64,000 nucleotides of DNA from Runella defluvii (GCF_014195535.1 NZ_JACIBY010000005.1:121807-185806), one strand, 5' to 3'. Counted from the first letter of the stretch, positions 15,820 through 25,314 are shown. Numbers and translations: made by a program. The notes: a model not told the origin generated them from the letters alone.

Positions 15820-16878
15820 TTATTTTTTTCCTGTCAAGTATTTAATTGTTTTGATTTCGTCTTGGCTGAAAGCCGTTCCGTCGGTGCGATAAATGTCGTG
15901 GAACCACAACTCAGGCTCTTTGCCATCAGGCATAGGTGTTCCCCAAGCGTAAATGGTATTTGTTTTTCCAGCTACAAATCCCCAGTTGATAGCCCCGATG
16001 TTTTCTTGCTTCAACATAGGCATGATGGTTTGGAACAAGCTACCGTTGCGGCGTGCCATGTATTCCGTACAAATCAACGGGCGGCCGTATTGGCGAAGCT
16101 GATTAATCAATTCTTTGTGTTTATCCACGTAGCCGTAGTGGTGGTAGGTAATCACGTCCGAGTTTTCTTCTTGGAACTTGTTCAATTCTTTGAATTTTTC
16201 ACCCCAGCTCCATACACCCGCGCTGATTGGCTGCGACGGATTCACTTCTTTGGCCCACGCAAACACCGACTTCAACAAAGGCAAGCTTTTTGCAAAATAT
16301 TGGTTATTGCCTGGTTCGTTGTACAAATCCCACAACAAAATACGGTTGTCGTTTTTGAAAGTAGTCATCACGTCTTTTACGTATTTTTCCAACATGCCCA
16401 AGCTATCTGGGTGGTTGTGAATCATCGTACCTGGGTCGCGTACCCAACCGCTGTTGTGAACGCCAGTTTTAGGGGCAGGCTGCTTACCTGGGTGGTATTC
16501 GTCGTTCCAGCAGTCGTCAAAAAACACAAAAATGGTTTTGATTCCGTGCTTGCTCGAAATGGCGAGGTACTCGTCGAGGCGTTTTTTAAAACCTGGCGCA
16601 TCGGTCGTCCACGCGATGTGATGCAGATACACCCGCATGGCGTTGAAGCCAAGACCTTCGGCCCATCCTAACTCTTTATCAAGCGTTTGGCGATCAAACG
16701 ACTCCGCCTGAAACATCTCCAATTGGTTGATGGCCGTACTTGGTTGAAAGTTACAGCCTCTAATCCAGCCCTGTTTTTTGTACCAGTCGTTTGCCTGTTG
16801 AGCCGTCCAGCGAGGTTGTGCTTTGAGGGTAGATACCGTGAGGAGCAACGCAATCGCAAAAAGTGTTACTTGTTTCAT
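15820..16878 (-). CDS. Secreted GH5-like glycoside hydrolase
   Basis: The 352-residue protein has a signal peptide ending near LKAQ (residue 20) and a TIM-barrel sequence of the GH5/cellulase type. The acid/base glutamate is E188 in LLWDLYNEPG and the nucleophile is E272 in PLICTEYMA, at the expected ends of strands 4 and 7; MRVYLHHIAW near 81-90 and HHYGY are barrel blocks. GH5 subfamilies act on beta-linked glucans, mannans or xylans, and the exact substrate cannot be read. It shares an operon with the sulfatase (7-nt gap) and lies downstream of susD, so it presumably trims oligosaccharides bound or imported by the SusCD pair. Confidence 0.87.
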   Translation of the reverse strand: MKQVTLFAIALLLTVSTLKAQPRWTAQQANDWYKKQGWIRGCNFQPSTAINQLEMFQAESFDRQTLDKELGWAEGLGFNAMRVYLHHIAWTTDAPGFKKRLDEYLAISSKHGIKTIFVFFDDCWNDEYHPGKQPAPKTGVHNSGWVRDPGTMIHNHPDSLGMLEKYVKDVMTTFKNDNRILLWDLYNEPGNNQYFAKSLPLLKSVFAWAKEVNPSQPISAGVWSWGEKFKELNKFQEENSDVITYHHYGYVDKHKELINQLRQYGRPLICTEYMARRNGSLFQTIMPMLKQENIGAINWGFVAGKTNTIYAWGTPMPDGKEPELWFHDIYRTDGTAFSQDEIKTIKYLTGKK

Positions 16879-16989
16879 AAAATGATGATTTGTTAGATAG
16901 TTAGTTCACAGTGAAAATTTTACAATCAATAGTTTAAGACACTTTTGGCCAAAAACTAATACCCTTTCATGTTTTTCTGCCATTGATTG

Positions 16990-16997
16990 CAAACCTA
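16990..16997 (-). promoter_or_regulatory. Possible internal -7 promoter box before the GH5 gene
   Basis: The minus strand reads TAGGTTTG in the 135-nt spacer between susD and the GH5-like gene, 111 nt before the GH5 ATG. No -33 box is visible, so an internal promoter is only a possibility. Confidence 0.25.
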
Positions 16998-17013
16998 AGA
17001 CCCCTTTAATCCA

Positions 17014-18498
17014 CTAATAACCAGCGCTTTGAACACAAAGCTTATTAGCATCAATTTCCGCTTGTGGAATCGGGAACAGCACGCGTTCGGGCTTGGCATT
17101 GGTGATGCCGCGCGCTTGAGCTAATGAAATAAACGTCCCTTGGCGAACGAGGTCTTCGCGGCGTTTGCCTTCTGAGACAAACTCCCAGCCTCTTTCTCTA
17201 AAAATGGCCGTACGGAAAGCATCTTTTGTAGGAGTGTCCGTTTGGGTCAAATTGGGAATCCCTGCCCGTGTACGAACGAGATTAATCAACGTAAATGCCT
17301 CCGCTGTGGGGCCATTGAGTTCGTTCAGTGCCTCTGCTCTGGTAAGTAGAATATCGGCATAACGCAGTATTGGAACGTCATTTCCACTGTTATTTCCAAC
17401 GGTATTGTTATCCCAATACTTAAAACTACGCGCATTATCTCCCGTTGACAAATCGACGGTTTGGTTGCTCGTATTGACATAACTCGTACAAATCAACTGT
17501 AAACGCTTGTCGTTGGCGGCAAACGAACTGGTAAATGCCGTCCGCAAGCGGTACTGCGTCGCAAAATTCGACATAGTGGTTTTGTAGGTAAAATTCGGAA
17601 ACTGAGGGCTGCTCTTGTAGCCTGGCGGCAGTGCTCCAGCTTGGTACCAATTGCCAAACGGGTCTTCGGGGCGGCATTGAAGTGCCAAAATCATTTCACG
17701 GTTGGCCGCACCTTCATTTTCGACTCTAAACATCCCCACAAAATCAGGATTGAGGGCGTAATAATTAAAATCCATCACGGCTTTGGCAGCATCGGCCGCT
17801 TTTTGCCATTGCTTGGTGTTGAGGTAAAACTTCGCCAAAATGCTGTAAGCAACGCCCTTACTAAACCGTCCATAGGTTTCTTCTTTGCCTGGGTCGGGCA
17901 AATCTGGAATCGACTCCGTGATTTCTTTTTCAACAAACGCCTTTAATTCTTCTTCCGTTGCCCGTGCCAATTCAGCAGGTTGTGTGGTGGAAGTCCGCAG
18001 CGGAACCGTTCCAAAAAAAGTCATCAAAAGCGCATAGGCTTGTGCCCGTAAGACCCGTGCTTCAGCTTTGTAAAGCTTTTTGGTGGCTTCGGTTGCTTTT
18101 ACATTCCCAATGTTTTCGATTACACCATTGGCATCACGTACCACGCGGTAGTTAGGATCCCACATATCGGCCGCCAAGGTTCCGAGCGTCGGGTCCCACG
18201 TAAAGTTGATTAGCTGAATAAGTTGTCCATTTTCAGCGCCACCCGTGTTAAAACCCATGTCGGTACAAACTTCCGAATCGTTGATCACGTAGCGCGAATT
18301 AGATTGGGTTTGCTGGTGTGCGTAGGCCGAAAAAAGCAACGCTTTGATACCGCTTTCCGACGTGAGTACGTTGTCGGGTGAAAACTCGGACCTCGGCGAT
18401 ACTTCCAGCGCTTTTTCGCACGACGTCAACATCAGAAACCCTCCGATGATTAAGCTATAGTTGAATGATTGTCTCATTTGATTTGTCATTTTGTTCAT
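17014..18498 (-). CDS. SusD/RagB-family outer-membrane glycan-binding lipoprotein
   Basis: The 494-residue protein is the lid and glycan-binding partner of the TonB-dependent transporter encoded just upstream. A lipobox LTSC puts the lipidated cysteine at C27. The N-terminal EKALEVSPRSEFSPDNV and the TPR-like helices (AEARVLRAQAYALLMTFFG; VAYSILAKFYLNTKQW) are typical SusD_RagB features, as is the C-terminal RAGIPNLTQTDT ... FRERGWEFVSEGKRREDLVR block. Length is normal for the family. Its start codon lies within the heptamer array at 18493-18628, which separates it from susC by 140 nt, an unusually long gap for a SusCD pair. Confidence 0.95.
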   Translation of the reverse strand: MNKMTNQMRQSFNYSLIIGGFLMLTSCEKALEVSPRSEFSPDNVLTSESGIKALLFSAYAHQQTQSNSRYVINDSEVCTDMGFNTGGAENGQLIQLINFTWDPTLGTLAADMWDPNYRVVRDANGVIENIGNVKATEATKKLYKAEARVLRAQAYALLMTFFGTVPLRTSTTQPAELARATEEELKAFVEKEITESIPDLPDPGKEETYGRFSKGVAYSILAKFYLNTKQWQKAADAAKAVMDFNYYALNPDFVGMFRVENEGAANREMILALQCRPEDPFGNWYQAGALPPGYKSSPQFPNFTYKTTMSNFATQYRLRTAFTSSFAANDKRLQLICTSYVNTSNQTVDLSTGDNARSFKYWDNNTVGNNSGNDVPILRYADILLTRAEALNELNGPTAEAFTLINLVRTRAGIPNLTQTDTPTKDAFRTAIFRERGWEFVSEGKRREDLVRQGTFISLAQARGITNAKPERVLFPIPQAEIDANKLCVQSAGY

Positions 18499-18628
18499 TG
18501 TTAACTGTTATTTGTTATCTGTTAACCGTTACTTGTTATCTGCGGCCTGTTTCTGCAAATGACCGCTCATAATCAACAAATTAGCCATTTTTCGATTAAC
18601 CGTTAACAAATAACCGTTAACCATTAAC
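18493..18628. repeat. Inverted array of degenerate heptamers (GTTA/TAAC phase) between susC and susD
   Basis: GTT recurs at 18493, 18500, 18507, 18514, 18521, 18528, 18535 and again at 18549, all on an exact 7-nt grid. After a spacer of about 45 nt the complementary TAAC follows with its C at 18600, 18607, 18614, 18621 and 18628, again period 7. The halves can pair into a long imperfect stem in the susC-susD intercistronic mRNA. The first heptamer overlaps the susD start codon (18496-18498), so folding would hide the susD initiation region. It shares its design but not its exact sequence with the array at 6439-6527. Confidence 0.75.
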
Positions 18629-18638
18629 ACCCCCTTAC

Positions 18639-21600
18639 CTAAAATTGCAAATTAACCCCTACGGTGTAAGTACGCGTTAGTGGATAGGTGTTGTAATCAA
18701 TCCGTAAAATATTATCTCCTAAAGCATTGGCTGCTGGGTCAGCACCTGAATACTTGGTAAAATTGTACAGGTTTTGACCATTCACAAACACCGAAGCGCT
18801 GCCTACATAGCGGTTTTTAGGTACTGGAATTTTGTACGACAACCGCACTGATTGAACACGTAAATACGAAGCATCTTCGACGGTTTTGTTGGTTACTTGG
18901 CGTTGGCCTTGCACGTCGTTGGGCAAAAACGATGGGTAGTCGTTGGTAGGATTGGTCGGTGTCCAACGGTTTAGGTACGGAACAGCCAATTTATTTCGAC
19001 GATAATCCACTGGGTAATACGCGTCCACCAAGCTACTGTTCAGCATTTTAGCTCCTTGTGAGCCTTCCAAGAAAATATCCAATGCCAAGGTTTTGTAGGA
19101 AGCACTGGTGTTGAAACCATAGAAAAAGTCAGGCAGCGATTTACCAAGCACCACGCGGTCGTTGGCATTGATGACTTTGTTTCCGTCAAGGTCGCGGTAT
19201 TTCAAATCGCCTGGGCGTACGCCTGACTGCGCTTGGGTAAAGTCTTCGCCCGTTTGCCAAACGCCATCCACCAAATACCCATAGAACGACCCAATCGACT
19301 CACCTGGCTTGAGAATACTCACTTGGCCAATGCTACCTGGGCCTGACCCGATGAACTGAGGCACTTTTCCAAGACTCAGCACGCGGTTTTTGAGGGTTGT
19401 AATATTAAAACCAGCATCGACACGGAAGCCATTTTTATCGGTCAAAATACCCTTCAAAGCAAGCTCAACTCCCGTATTACGCATACTTCCCACGTTTTCG
19501 ATGCGGCTTCCAAAACCCGTACTCGCTGGTTGTGGAATGTCGTAAAGCAGGTTAGACGTTTTGCGGTTATAATAGTCGATGCTACCCGTAAGACGACCGT
19601 TGAAAAAGCCAAAATCAATCCCTAAGTCAGCTTGCACGGCGGCTTCCCACTGCAAGTCAGGATTGGCGCTGCGCGATGGCTGCAACGAACTGTAGCGGTT
19701 GCCATTGAAAACGGCATTGCGTCCCGCCGAAAAAGTAGAGAAATACAAGTAATTGATGGTCGGCTGGTTACCCGTTGCACCGTAGCTGGCACGTAGTTTA
19801 AGTTCGCTCAAGAAATTTACATTTTTCAAGAAAGCCTCGTCCTGAATCCGCCACGCCAAGGCCGCCGACGGGAAATAGCCAAAACGCTTGTTGGGGCCAA
19901 ACCGCGCCGAACCATCAGCCCGCATCGACAGCGTTAGTAAATACTTACTGTTAAACGAGTAGTTCACCCGCCCCAAAAACGACACCAATTTGTTTTCTTG
20001 ACGGCCACTTCCTACGCCATTCAGGGTATTATCGCCCGTACCGAGCGCGTTGAAGGTAAGGTCGGGCAAGGCAAAAGAACGCGAATTGGCAATGATAGAA
20101 CTTGAAGTATAGCGTTCGTAGGTAGCTCCTGCCACGGCGCTAATGCGGTGATTTTTAACCTCTTTATTGAAATTCAACGTTCCTTCGGTCAGGTAGTAGC
20201 CTCGTTTTCCATCGCGAACATCGGCATAACCGTTGTACGAAAGCCCCGTCAAGGTACTGGGGTCAATCCAGAAATACCGTTGGTTATCATTAAAATCCGC
20301 TCCTACGCGGACTTTGGCCGACAGCGAAGGAACGAAGTAATATTCGGCATAAATATTTCCAAACGTACGGTACGTATCGCCCATCCCATACTGTCCATTA
20401 ATCACCGCCAATGGGCTATCCATGGGCGCCATCAACGACGAGCGATAGTACGTTCCGTCGGGGTTATAAGCAGGCACCGTGGGGTCGTAGTTTTGGGCCA
20501 TGTACAGCGCGCTGGCGTTGTCGTTTAGCCCTACCCCCGTTGCATTGTAGTAATCTCTGGTGTAAGAGGTGTTTAGGCTTACTCCTACGTTGTATTTGTT
20601 GGCCACGCCATTTTCAAGGTTCATTCGAGCGCTGTAGCGGCTTGTCCCTGATTTGAGCATAATCCCATCTTGGTTGAAATAACCCGCCGAAATGTAGTAA
20701 CGGGTATTTCCTCCCGCCCCGCTAAACGAGAGGTCGTGCGACTGAATGGGGGCATCGCGAAGCAATAGACTTTGCCAATCGGTATTGGCGTTGGTTCCCG
20801 TCACTTTTGGGGTCGAAAGTTTTCCCAAATCAATGATGGAGTTGATGACATCCGTGTATTCCGTTCCTGTCAAAAAACGCTGCGTATTCGCCACTTTCTG
20901 TACGCCGTGTGTTCCGTTGTATTCTACTTTGAGCTTCCCATCTTTTCCACGGCGGGTAGTAATGAGTACCACCCCGTTTGCTCCGCGCGAACCGTAAATG
21001 GCTGTAGCAGAGGCATCTTTTAGAATTTCTATTGACTCAATATCGGCAGGGTTTAAGCTGTTAAGCGGCGTACGGTTGTTGGGATTGCTGGTCGTTCCCC
21101 CAGCACTTGCCGAGCCAATCGCCGTTCCATCGTTTACGGGCAAGCCATCTACTACATACAGCGGGTCGTTGTTTCCCGTAATGGAAGTTATTCCCCTGAT
21201 TTGCACGCTCATGGCCGAACCTGGCTCACCACTTTTTTGGTAAACCTGCACCCCAGGCGCGCGCCCTGCCAAGGTTTGTTGAAGGTTGATATTGGAGCCA
21301 CGGGTCAAATCTTGCGCTTTCAACGACATCACCGAGCCCGTCAAATCGCTTTTGCGTACGGTGCCGTATCCTACCACCACCACTTCATTGAGCGATTGGT
21401 CACTTTCTTTCAATTGCACGTTGATTTCCGTTCGGTTACCCACCGTCACTTCTTGTGCCTCGTACCCGACGTACGAAAACACCAACACCAATCCACTCGC
21501 TTTTCCTAACGATTCGGGAATACGTAATTGATAACGCCCGTTGGCATCCGTGGTTGTCCCACGGACAGTTCCTTTTACAACCACGTTTGCCCCTGGAATG

Positions 21601-22136
21601 ACCCCGTTATTATCTGCGGTGGTTACAGTTCCACTAATGGTCACTTCTTCGGCACGGGTTTCGAGCGGGCCTGATGCCACAACCGTGGTCAATGAGCCGT
21701 TGGAGGCGGGGTCGGTTTGGGGTTGGTTTTCTTCGTTGGTGGGCGTAACGGGAAATCGGGCCTCTCCGACCGAAGCCGACGATTTTTTGGCCAATACCAC
21801 CCATGTACCTGCTTTTACTTGTTTATAACGCAAATTAAAGGGCTTTAACAAACGAGAAAGGGCATTTTCGAGGGAGGTGGTTCCCGCCAACACATCGGTC
21901 GGAACCGTCAGATTAGCTACTGTTCGGTCTTCAAACAAAATATCAGCTTTGTACTTGGCTTTCAGCCCATTTAAGGCATCCGAAAGGCGAGTGGTCGTTG
22001 CCGAGGCAGCAGAGTAGGTGGGGCGTTGTTGCGAGCTAACCATCGCCATTGCCTGACTATTGGCAAGTTGAGGCTCGACCAACAACGCGCCAGTAAGCAA
22101 CCCTACCAGCGTAGTTGGGATAAAAATAGAGCGCAT
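18639..22136 (-). CDS. SusC/RagA-family TonB-dependent glycan transporter with N-terminal signalling domain
   Basis: The 1165-residue outer-membrane transporter imports oligosaccharides using TonB energy. After a signal sequence (about 1-30) comes a secretin/TonB N-terminal (STN) domain (about 50-112, LSDALNGLKAKYKADILFED), a carboxypeptidase-regulatory-like domain (VTISGTVTTADNNGVIPGAN onwards), then the plug with VVVVGYGTVRKSDLTGSV, and a large beta-barrel ending in a phenylalanine (VGVNLQF). An STN domain marks transducer-type SusC proteins that signal to a FecR-type anti-sigma factor, and exactly such a pair is encoded just upstream. The substrate is unknown; the neighbours suggest a sulfated or beta-linked glycan. 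Confidence 0.95.
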   Translation of the reverse strand: MRSIFIPTTLVGLLTGALLVEPQLANSQAMAMVSSQQRPTYSAASATTTRLSDALNGLKAKYKADILFEDRTVANLTVPTDVLAGTTSLENALSRLLKPFNLRYKQVKAGTWVVLAKKSSASVGEARFPVTPTNEENQPQTDPASNGSLTTVVASGPLETRAEEVTISGTVTTADNNGVIPGANVVVKGTVRGTTTDANGRYQLRIPESLGKASGLVLVFSYVGYEAQEVTVGNRTEINVQLKESDQSLNEVVVVGYGTVRKSDLTGSVMSLKAQDLTRGSNINLQQTLAGRAPGVQVYQKSGEPGSAMSVQIRGITSITGNNDPLYVVDGLPVNDGTAIGSASAGGTTSNPNNRTPLNSLNPADIESIEILKDASATAIYGSRGANGVVLITTRRGKDGKLKVEYNGTHGVQKVANTQRFLTGTEYTDVINSIIDLGKLSTPKVTGTNANTDWQSLLLRDAPIQSHDLSFSGAGGNTRYYISAGYFNQDGIMLKSGTSRYSARMNLENGVANKYNVGVSLNTSYTRDYYNATGVGLNDNASALYMAQNYDPTVPAYNPDGTYYRSSLMAPMDSPLAVINGQYGMGDTYRTFGNIYAEYYFVPSLSAKVRVGADFNDNQRYFWIDPSTLTGLSYNGYADVRDGKRGYYLTEGTLNFNKEVKNHRISAVAGATYERYTSSSIIANSRSFALPDLTFNALGTGDNTLNGVGSGRQENKLVSFLGRVNYSFNSKYLLTLSMRADGSARFGPNKRFGYFPSAALAWRIQDEAFLKNVNFLSELKLRASYGATGNQPTINYLYFSTFSAGRNAVFNGNRYSSLQPSRSANPDLQWEAAVQADLGIDFGFFNGRLTGSIDYYNRKTSNLLYDIPQPASTGFGSRIENVGSMRNTGVELALKGILTDKNGFRVDAGFNITTLKNRVLSLGKVPQFIGSGPGSIGQVSILKPGESIGSFYGYLVDGVWQTGEDFTQAQSGVRPGDLKYRDLDGNKVINANDRVVLGKSLPDFFYGFNTSASYKTLALDIFLEGSQGAKMLNSSLVDAYYPVDYRRNKLAVPYLNRWTPTNPTNDYPSFLPNDVQGQRQVTNKTVEDASYLRVQSVRLSYKIPVPKNRYVGSASVFVNGQNLYNFTKYSGADPAANALGDNILRIDYNTYPLTRTYTVGVNLQF

Positions 22137-22171
22137 AAAGAGTGTAGTTAGAAAAGGGTAAACTTTGGTTA

Positions 22172-23179
22172 TTATTCAAAAAAGGTAACCGTAGAATCTT
22201 TTTGTTTGTAGTTGATTTCGAGCAATTCGGCCACTACTTGTAAAAACTCATCCGAATTATCGGCCTGAAATGAGCCCGTCACCGTTCGCTCACCAATCTC
22301 CTGATTTTTAAGGACAACGCGCAGGTTGTAGTTGTCGTGGAGCAATTCCACAATTTCCCGAACGGGCGTGCTGTTAAAATTGAAGCGATGTTCTTTCCAA
22401 GCCGAACTTACTTCGGGCTCGTCGATACGCATCTGCGTTAGGTTTCCTTTGGCATCCACGTTGACGGCATCGCCTGGTTTCAACCGCAGGCCCCTCACCG
22501 CTTTTTTAGCCCCCGTATAATTAAGCTGAATCGCCCCTTTGCTCAATATGACTTTAGTTCCGCTGGGACGGTCAAACACGTTAAACTCCGTTCCCAACAC
22601 CTCCACCTGCACCCCACGAGCAGTTTTGACCAAAAAGCGTTGGTGCGTAGGAGTATGTTGTACGGAGAACGCCGCTTCGCCCGTCAGCCACACTACCCGT
22701 GAGCGCGGGCCAAATCCAAACCGAGGGAAACGCAAAGACGAATGGGCATTGAGCGACACCTGCGAGCCGTCGGGCAAGGTAAGTTGGCGGGTTTCTCCAA
22801 AAGCCGTCTCTATTGTTTGGTAAAAAATATAGCTTCTTCCCGCATACATTCCCGCCACCAATACCAACACCACCGAAGCCGCCGCCAGCCACTGGGTAAA
22901 GGCAAACCTTCGGCGAACGGGCAGCTCCGTACTCTCGTCGGCTTCTTCCATATTTTGTTGCTGATCCCATGCCTCAATCCGCTCGTGTAGCAGTGCCAAA
23001 GCCTCTTCTTCTTCGGCCATGTACTGAAGGTGCTGGCGCTCCCATTCATCGAGCCAAGCCACGTACAAAAGCTGGTTTTCGGGTTGTTGCAGCCAATCAG
23101 CAATCGTCGTTCGCTGAAGTGCCGTTGAGCGTCCGCTAAAATGCGCAAACAGCAGTTCTTTCATTATGGCTTTGTTCAT
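22172..23179 (-). CDS. FecR-type anti-sigma factor
   Basis: This inner-membrane protein holds the neighbouring sigma factor until the SusC transducer signals. From the chosen start it has 335 residues: a cytoplasmic sigma-binding region (about 1-90), a membrane helix (WLAAASVVLVLVAGMYAG), a FecR domain (RQLTLPDGSQVSLNAHSSLR) and a C-terminal DUF4974/STN-like domain (VREIVELLHDNYNLRVVLKN). I start it at ATG 23179, which overlaps the sigma stop codon as ATGA and implies translational coupling; the upstream in-frame start at 23254 would lie deep in the sigma gene, and another ATG at 23164 is possible. Confidence 0.92.
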   Translation of the reverse strand: MNKAIMKELLFAHFSGRSTALQRTTIADWLQQPENQLLYVAWLDEWERQHLQYMAEEEEALALLHERIEAWDQQQNMEEADESTELPVRRRFAFTQWLAAASVVLVLVAGMYAGRSYIFYQTIETAFGETRQLTLPDGSQVSLNAHSSLRFPRFGFGPRSRVVWLTGEAAFSVQHTPTHQRFLVKTARGVQVEVLGTEFNVFDRPSGTKVILSKGAIQLNYTGAKKAVRGLRLKPGDAVNVDAKGNLTQMRIDEPEVSSAWKEHRFNFNSTPVREIVELLHDNYNLRVVLKNQEIGERTVTGSFQADNSDEFLQVVAELLEINYKQKDSTVTFFE

Positions 23180-23874
23180 TGATGGCAGTATGTTGGTGAT
23201 GGTGTGGATATTTCGGAAGGCGAAGTAGCTGGGACAAAAAACATAAGTCCGCAAAAAAGCCCCATTCGCAGTACTTGCCTCAGTTGTGACAAGGCACGGC
23301 TCAAATGGGCTTCAATCGTTTTGGGGGAAATCTGCAACTCGTCGGCAATTTCGCGGTGTTTTTTCCCCTCAAAGCGGCTCATTACAAACACCCGCTGGCA
23401 CTGCGGTGGCAGCGTACGCACCGTTTCTTCGATGCGCTGGTATAATTCGGTGTATTGCAACAACTGCTCTGGATCAATCTCTACGTTGTTATTGATGCCT
23501 TCTGCATTCTCGTCGGTAATGGGCATCTCTTGGTGAAACTCGCGCTGGAGGTACGAATACGCCCGCTTCCGAACGGCCGAATACAAATAAGCTTGGTAGG
23601 TGGTTGTAATGTGAAGTTGCGCTTGGTTTTTCCAAAAGCTGAAAAACACTTCGCTTACCAAATCTTCGGCCACCGCCCTTGAATACACAAAGCGCACCGC
23701 CTGACTACAGAGCGGACGATAGTAGCGCCGAAACAACAGTTCATAGCCTCGCCGCGCATCTTCCTCAAACGCTTGTCGGATAAGATACTCAACGTCAAGG
23801 AGTATGGGCTCAACATCTGGCCTTTGAAACGGATGGTTGGAAGGCTGGGGTTGGCTCGGTTGATTTTCGGCCAT
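23176..23874 (-). CDS. ECF sigma factor, FecI-like
   Basis: The product directs RNA polymerase to the glycan utilisation genes when released from FecR. Region 2 (YELLFRRYYRPLCSQAVRFV, then AEDLVSEVFFSFW) and region 4 (LPPQCQRVFVMSRFEGKKHR, then ISPKTIEAHLSRALSQLRQVL) are plain. I start it at ATG 23874 (MAENQPSQ, 232 residues) instead of the in-frame GTG at 23910; a proline/glutamine-rich head of about 25 residues precedes region 2. A short C-terminal hydrophobic tail (LFCGLMFFVPA) after region 4 is unusual for a soluble sigma factor. It overlaps the fecR gene by 4 nt. Confidence 0.92.
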   Translation of the reverse strand: MAENQPSQPQPSNHPFQRPDVEPILLDVEYLIRQAFEEDARRGYELLFRRYYRPLCSQAVRFVYSRAVAEDLVSEVFFSFWKNQAQLHITTTYQAYLYSAVRKRAYSYLQREFHQEMPITDENAEGINNNVEIDPEQLLQYTELYQRIEETVRTLPPQCQRVFVMSRFEGKKHREIADELQISPKTIEAHLSRALSQLRQVLRMGLFCGLMFFVPATSPSEISTPSPTYCHQ

Positions 23875-24022
23875 GGGTCGTTTTTTTTCGGGTTCTATAA
23901 GGTAAGTCACAAAAAGCGGCTTCTCCCCTTAGTCAATTCGTAGATTTTTTTTTCTTTTTCCAAGAATTTCACCAAAAACACGGCTAAATGGCCTTTTGCT
24001 AGGGTTAATAGAGCGAAAAAAC

Positions 24023-24030
24023 TATTTTTG
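24023..24030 (+). promoter_or_regulatory. -7 promoter box for pgk
   Basis: TATTTTTG fits TAnnTTTG, 35 nt before the ATG at 24066, with TTTG at 23995-23998 (24-nt spacer, slightly long). It argues against the in-frame ATG at 24033, which would lie only 2 nt behind the box. Confidence 0.45.
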
Positions 24031-24065
24031 CCATGAAAAACAATCTTTCAACCCACTTGAATCCT

Positions 24066-25253
24066 ATGAAAACCGTAGATTCGTACAATTTTGCGGGCAA
24101 ACGTGCCCTCATTCGCGTTGACTTCAACGTTCCTCTCAACGAAAAATTTGAAATTACTGACGACACTCGTATCCAAGCTACGCTACCTACCATTCGTAAG
24201 ATTTTGGCAGACGGCGGTTCTTGCATTTTGATGTCGCACTTGGGTCGCCCGAAAGATGGTCCAACCGAAAAATATTCGCTCAAACACCTTATCAATCCAC
24301 TTTCAGTGATTTTAGGTGTCTCTGTAAAATTTGCGGACGATTGCATCGGTGCTTCGGCAACCGAACAAGCCGCCGCGCTTCAACCAGGCGAAGTATTGTT
24401 GTTGGAAAACCTTCGTTTTTACAAACAAGAAGAAAAAGGCGACGTTGAGTTTGCCGAAAAACTCTCAAAACTAGGCGATGTTTGGGTAAACGACGCTTTC
24501 GGAACGGCTCACCGCGCCCACGCTTCTACGGCCGTTATCGGTCAGTTTTTTGAAGACCGCGTGTGTGGCTACGTCATGCAGGCCGAAATCGACAACGCGC
24601 AACGCGTGTTGGAACAAGCCGAACGTCCATTTACGGCAATCATGGGAGGTGCTAAAATTTCGGACAAAATCCTCATCATTGAGCGCTTGTTGGACAAAGT
24701 GGATAACCTTATCATCGGCGGTGGTATGACTTATACTTTTACCAAAGCCTTGGGTGGAAAGATTGGAAAATCGCTTTTGGAAGCCGATAAGCAAGAGTTA
24801 GCGCTTGAAATTTTGGCAAAAGCCAAAGAAAAAGGCGTGAACATATTGATGCCTTTGGACAATGTTTGCGCGGATGCTTTCTCAAATGATGCCAACCGCC
24901 AAATCGTGAAAACGGGACAAATCGAGGATGGATGGGAAGGTTTGGACATTGGCCCAGAAACCATCGCATTGTTTGAAGAAACCGTTCGTAATTCTAAAAC
25001 GATTCTTTGGAACGGCCCAATGGGCGTATTTGAATTCCCGAACTTTGCGACAGGCACCAACGCCATCGCTGAAGCCGTAGTACAAGCTACCGAGCAAAAC
25101 GATGCGTTTTCGCTCATCGGTGGTGGTGACTCTGCTTCTGCCATCAACAACGCTGGCTACGGCGACCGCGTAAGCTACGTTTCGACGGGTGGTGGTGCGC
25201 TTCTTGAATACATGGAAGGAAAAGTTCTTCCAGGAGTAGCAGCATTGGCTTAA
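24066..25253 (+). CDS. pgk: Phosphoglycerate kinase
   Basis: Pgk transfers phosphate between 1,3-bisphosphoglycerate and ADP in glycolysis. The 395-residue product from ATG 24066 starts [20 protein letters not shown] and shows RVDFNVPL, the substrate segment [22 protein letters not shown], the hinge [10 protein letters not shown] and the C-terminal nucleotide motif [11 protein letters not shown] with the final [22 protein letters not shown]. The in-frame ATG at 24033 would add 11 residues not found in the family and would sit at the promoter. Codon use is that of a highly expressed gene. A very strong bidirectional terminator begins at its stop codon. Confidence 0.97.
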   Translation: MKTVDSYNFAGKRALIRVDFNVPLNEKFEITDDTRIQATLPTIRKILADGGSCILMSHLGRPKDGPTEKYSLKHLINPLSVILGVSVKFADDCIGASATEQAAALQPGEVLLLENLRFYKQEEKGDVEFAEKLSKLGDVWVNDAFGTAHRAHASTAVIGQFFEDRVCGYVMQAEIDNAQRVLEQAERPFTAIMGGAKISDKILIIERLLDKVDNLIIGGGMTYTFTKALGGKIGKSLLEADKQELALEILAKAKEKGVNILMPLDNVCADAFSNDANRQIVKTGQIEDGWEGLDIGPETIALFEETVRNSKTILWNGPMGVFEFPNFATGTNAIAEAVVQATEQNDAFSLIGGGDSASAINNAGYGDRVSYVSTGGGALLEYMEGKVLPGVAALA

Positions 25254-25299
25254 AAATAATTTCGCCCCGATGAGATTTCATCGGGGCGAAATTATTTTT
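25252..25299. terminator. Strong bidirectional terminator between pgk and the convergent gene
   Basis: A 22-bp perfect inverted repeat (arms 25252-25273 and 25278-25299) has a 4-nt loop; the stem is G+C-rich at the tip (CGCCCCGATGA) and A/T at its base, giving T runs on both strands. The left arm includes the last two bases of the pgk stop codon. Confidence 0.9.
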
Positions 25300-25314
25300 G
25301 CTTCTTCACCGTAT

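Noticed and set aside
15862-16671. A 269-codon open frame opposite the GH5-like gene
   Set aside because: It is an antisense shadow with unlikely composition; both catalytic glutamates of the GH5-like enzyme are encoded on the opposite strand.
18493-18628. CRISPR array
   Set aside because: The repeat unit is 7 nt and degenerate, there are no 25-40-nt repeats with unique spacers, and no cas gene is nearby.
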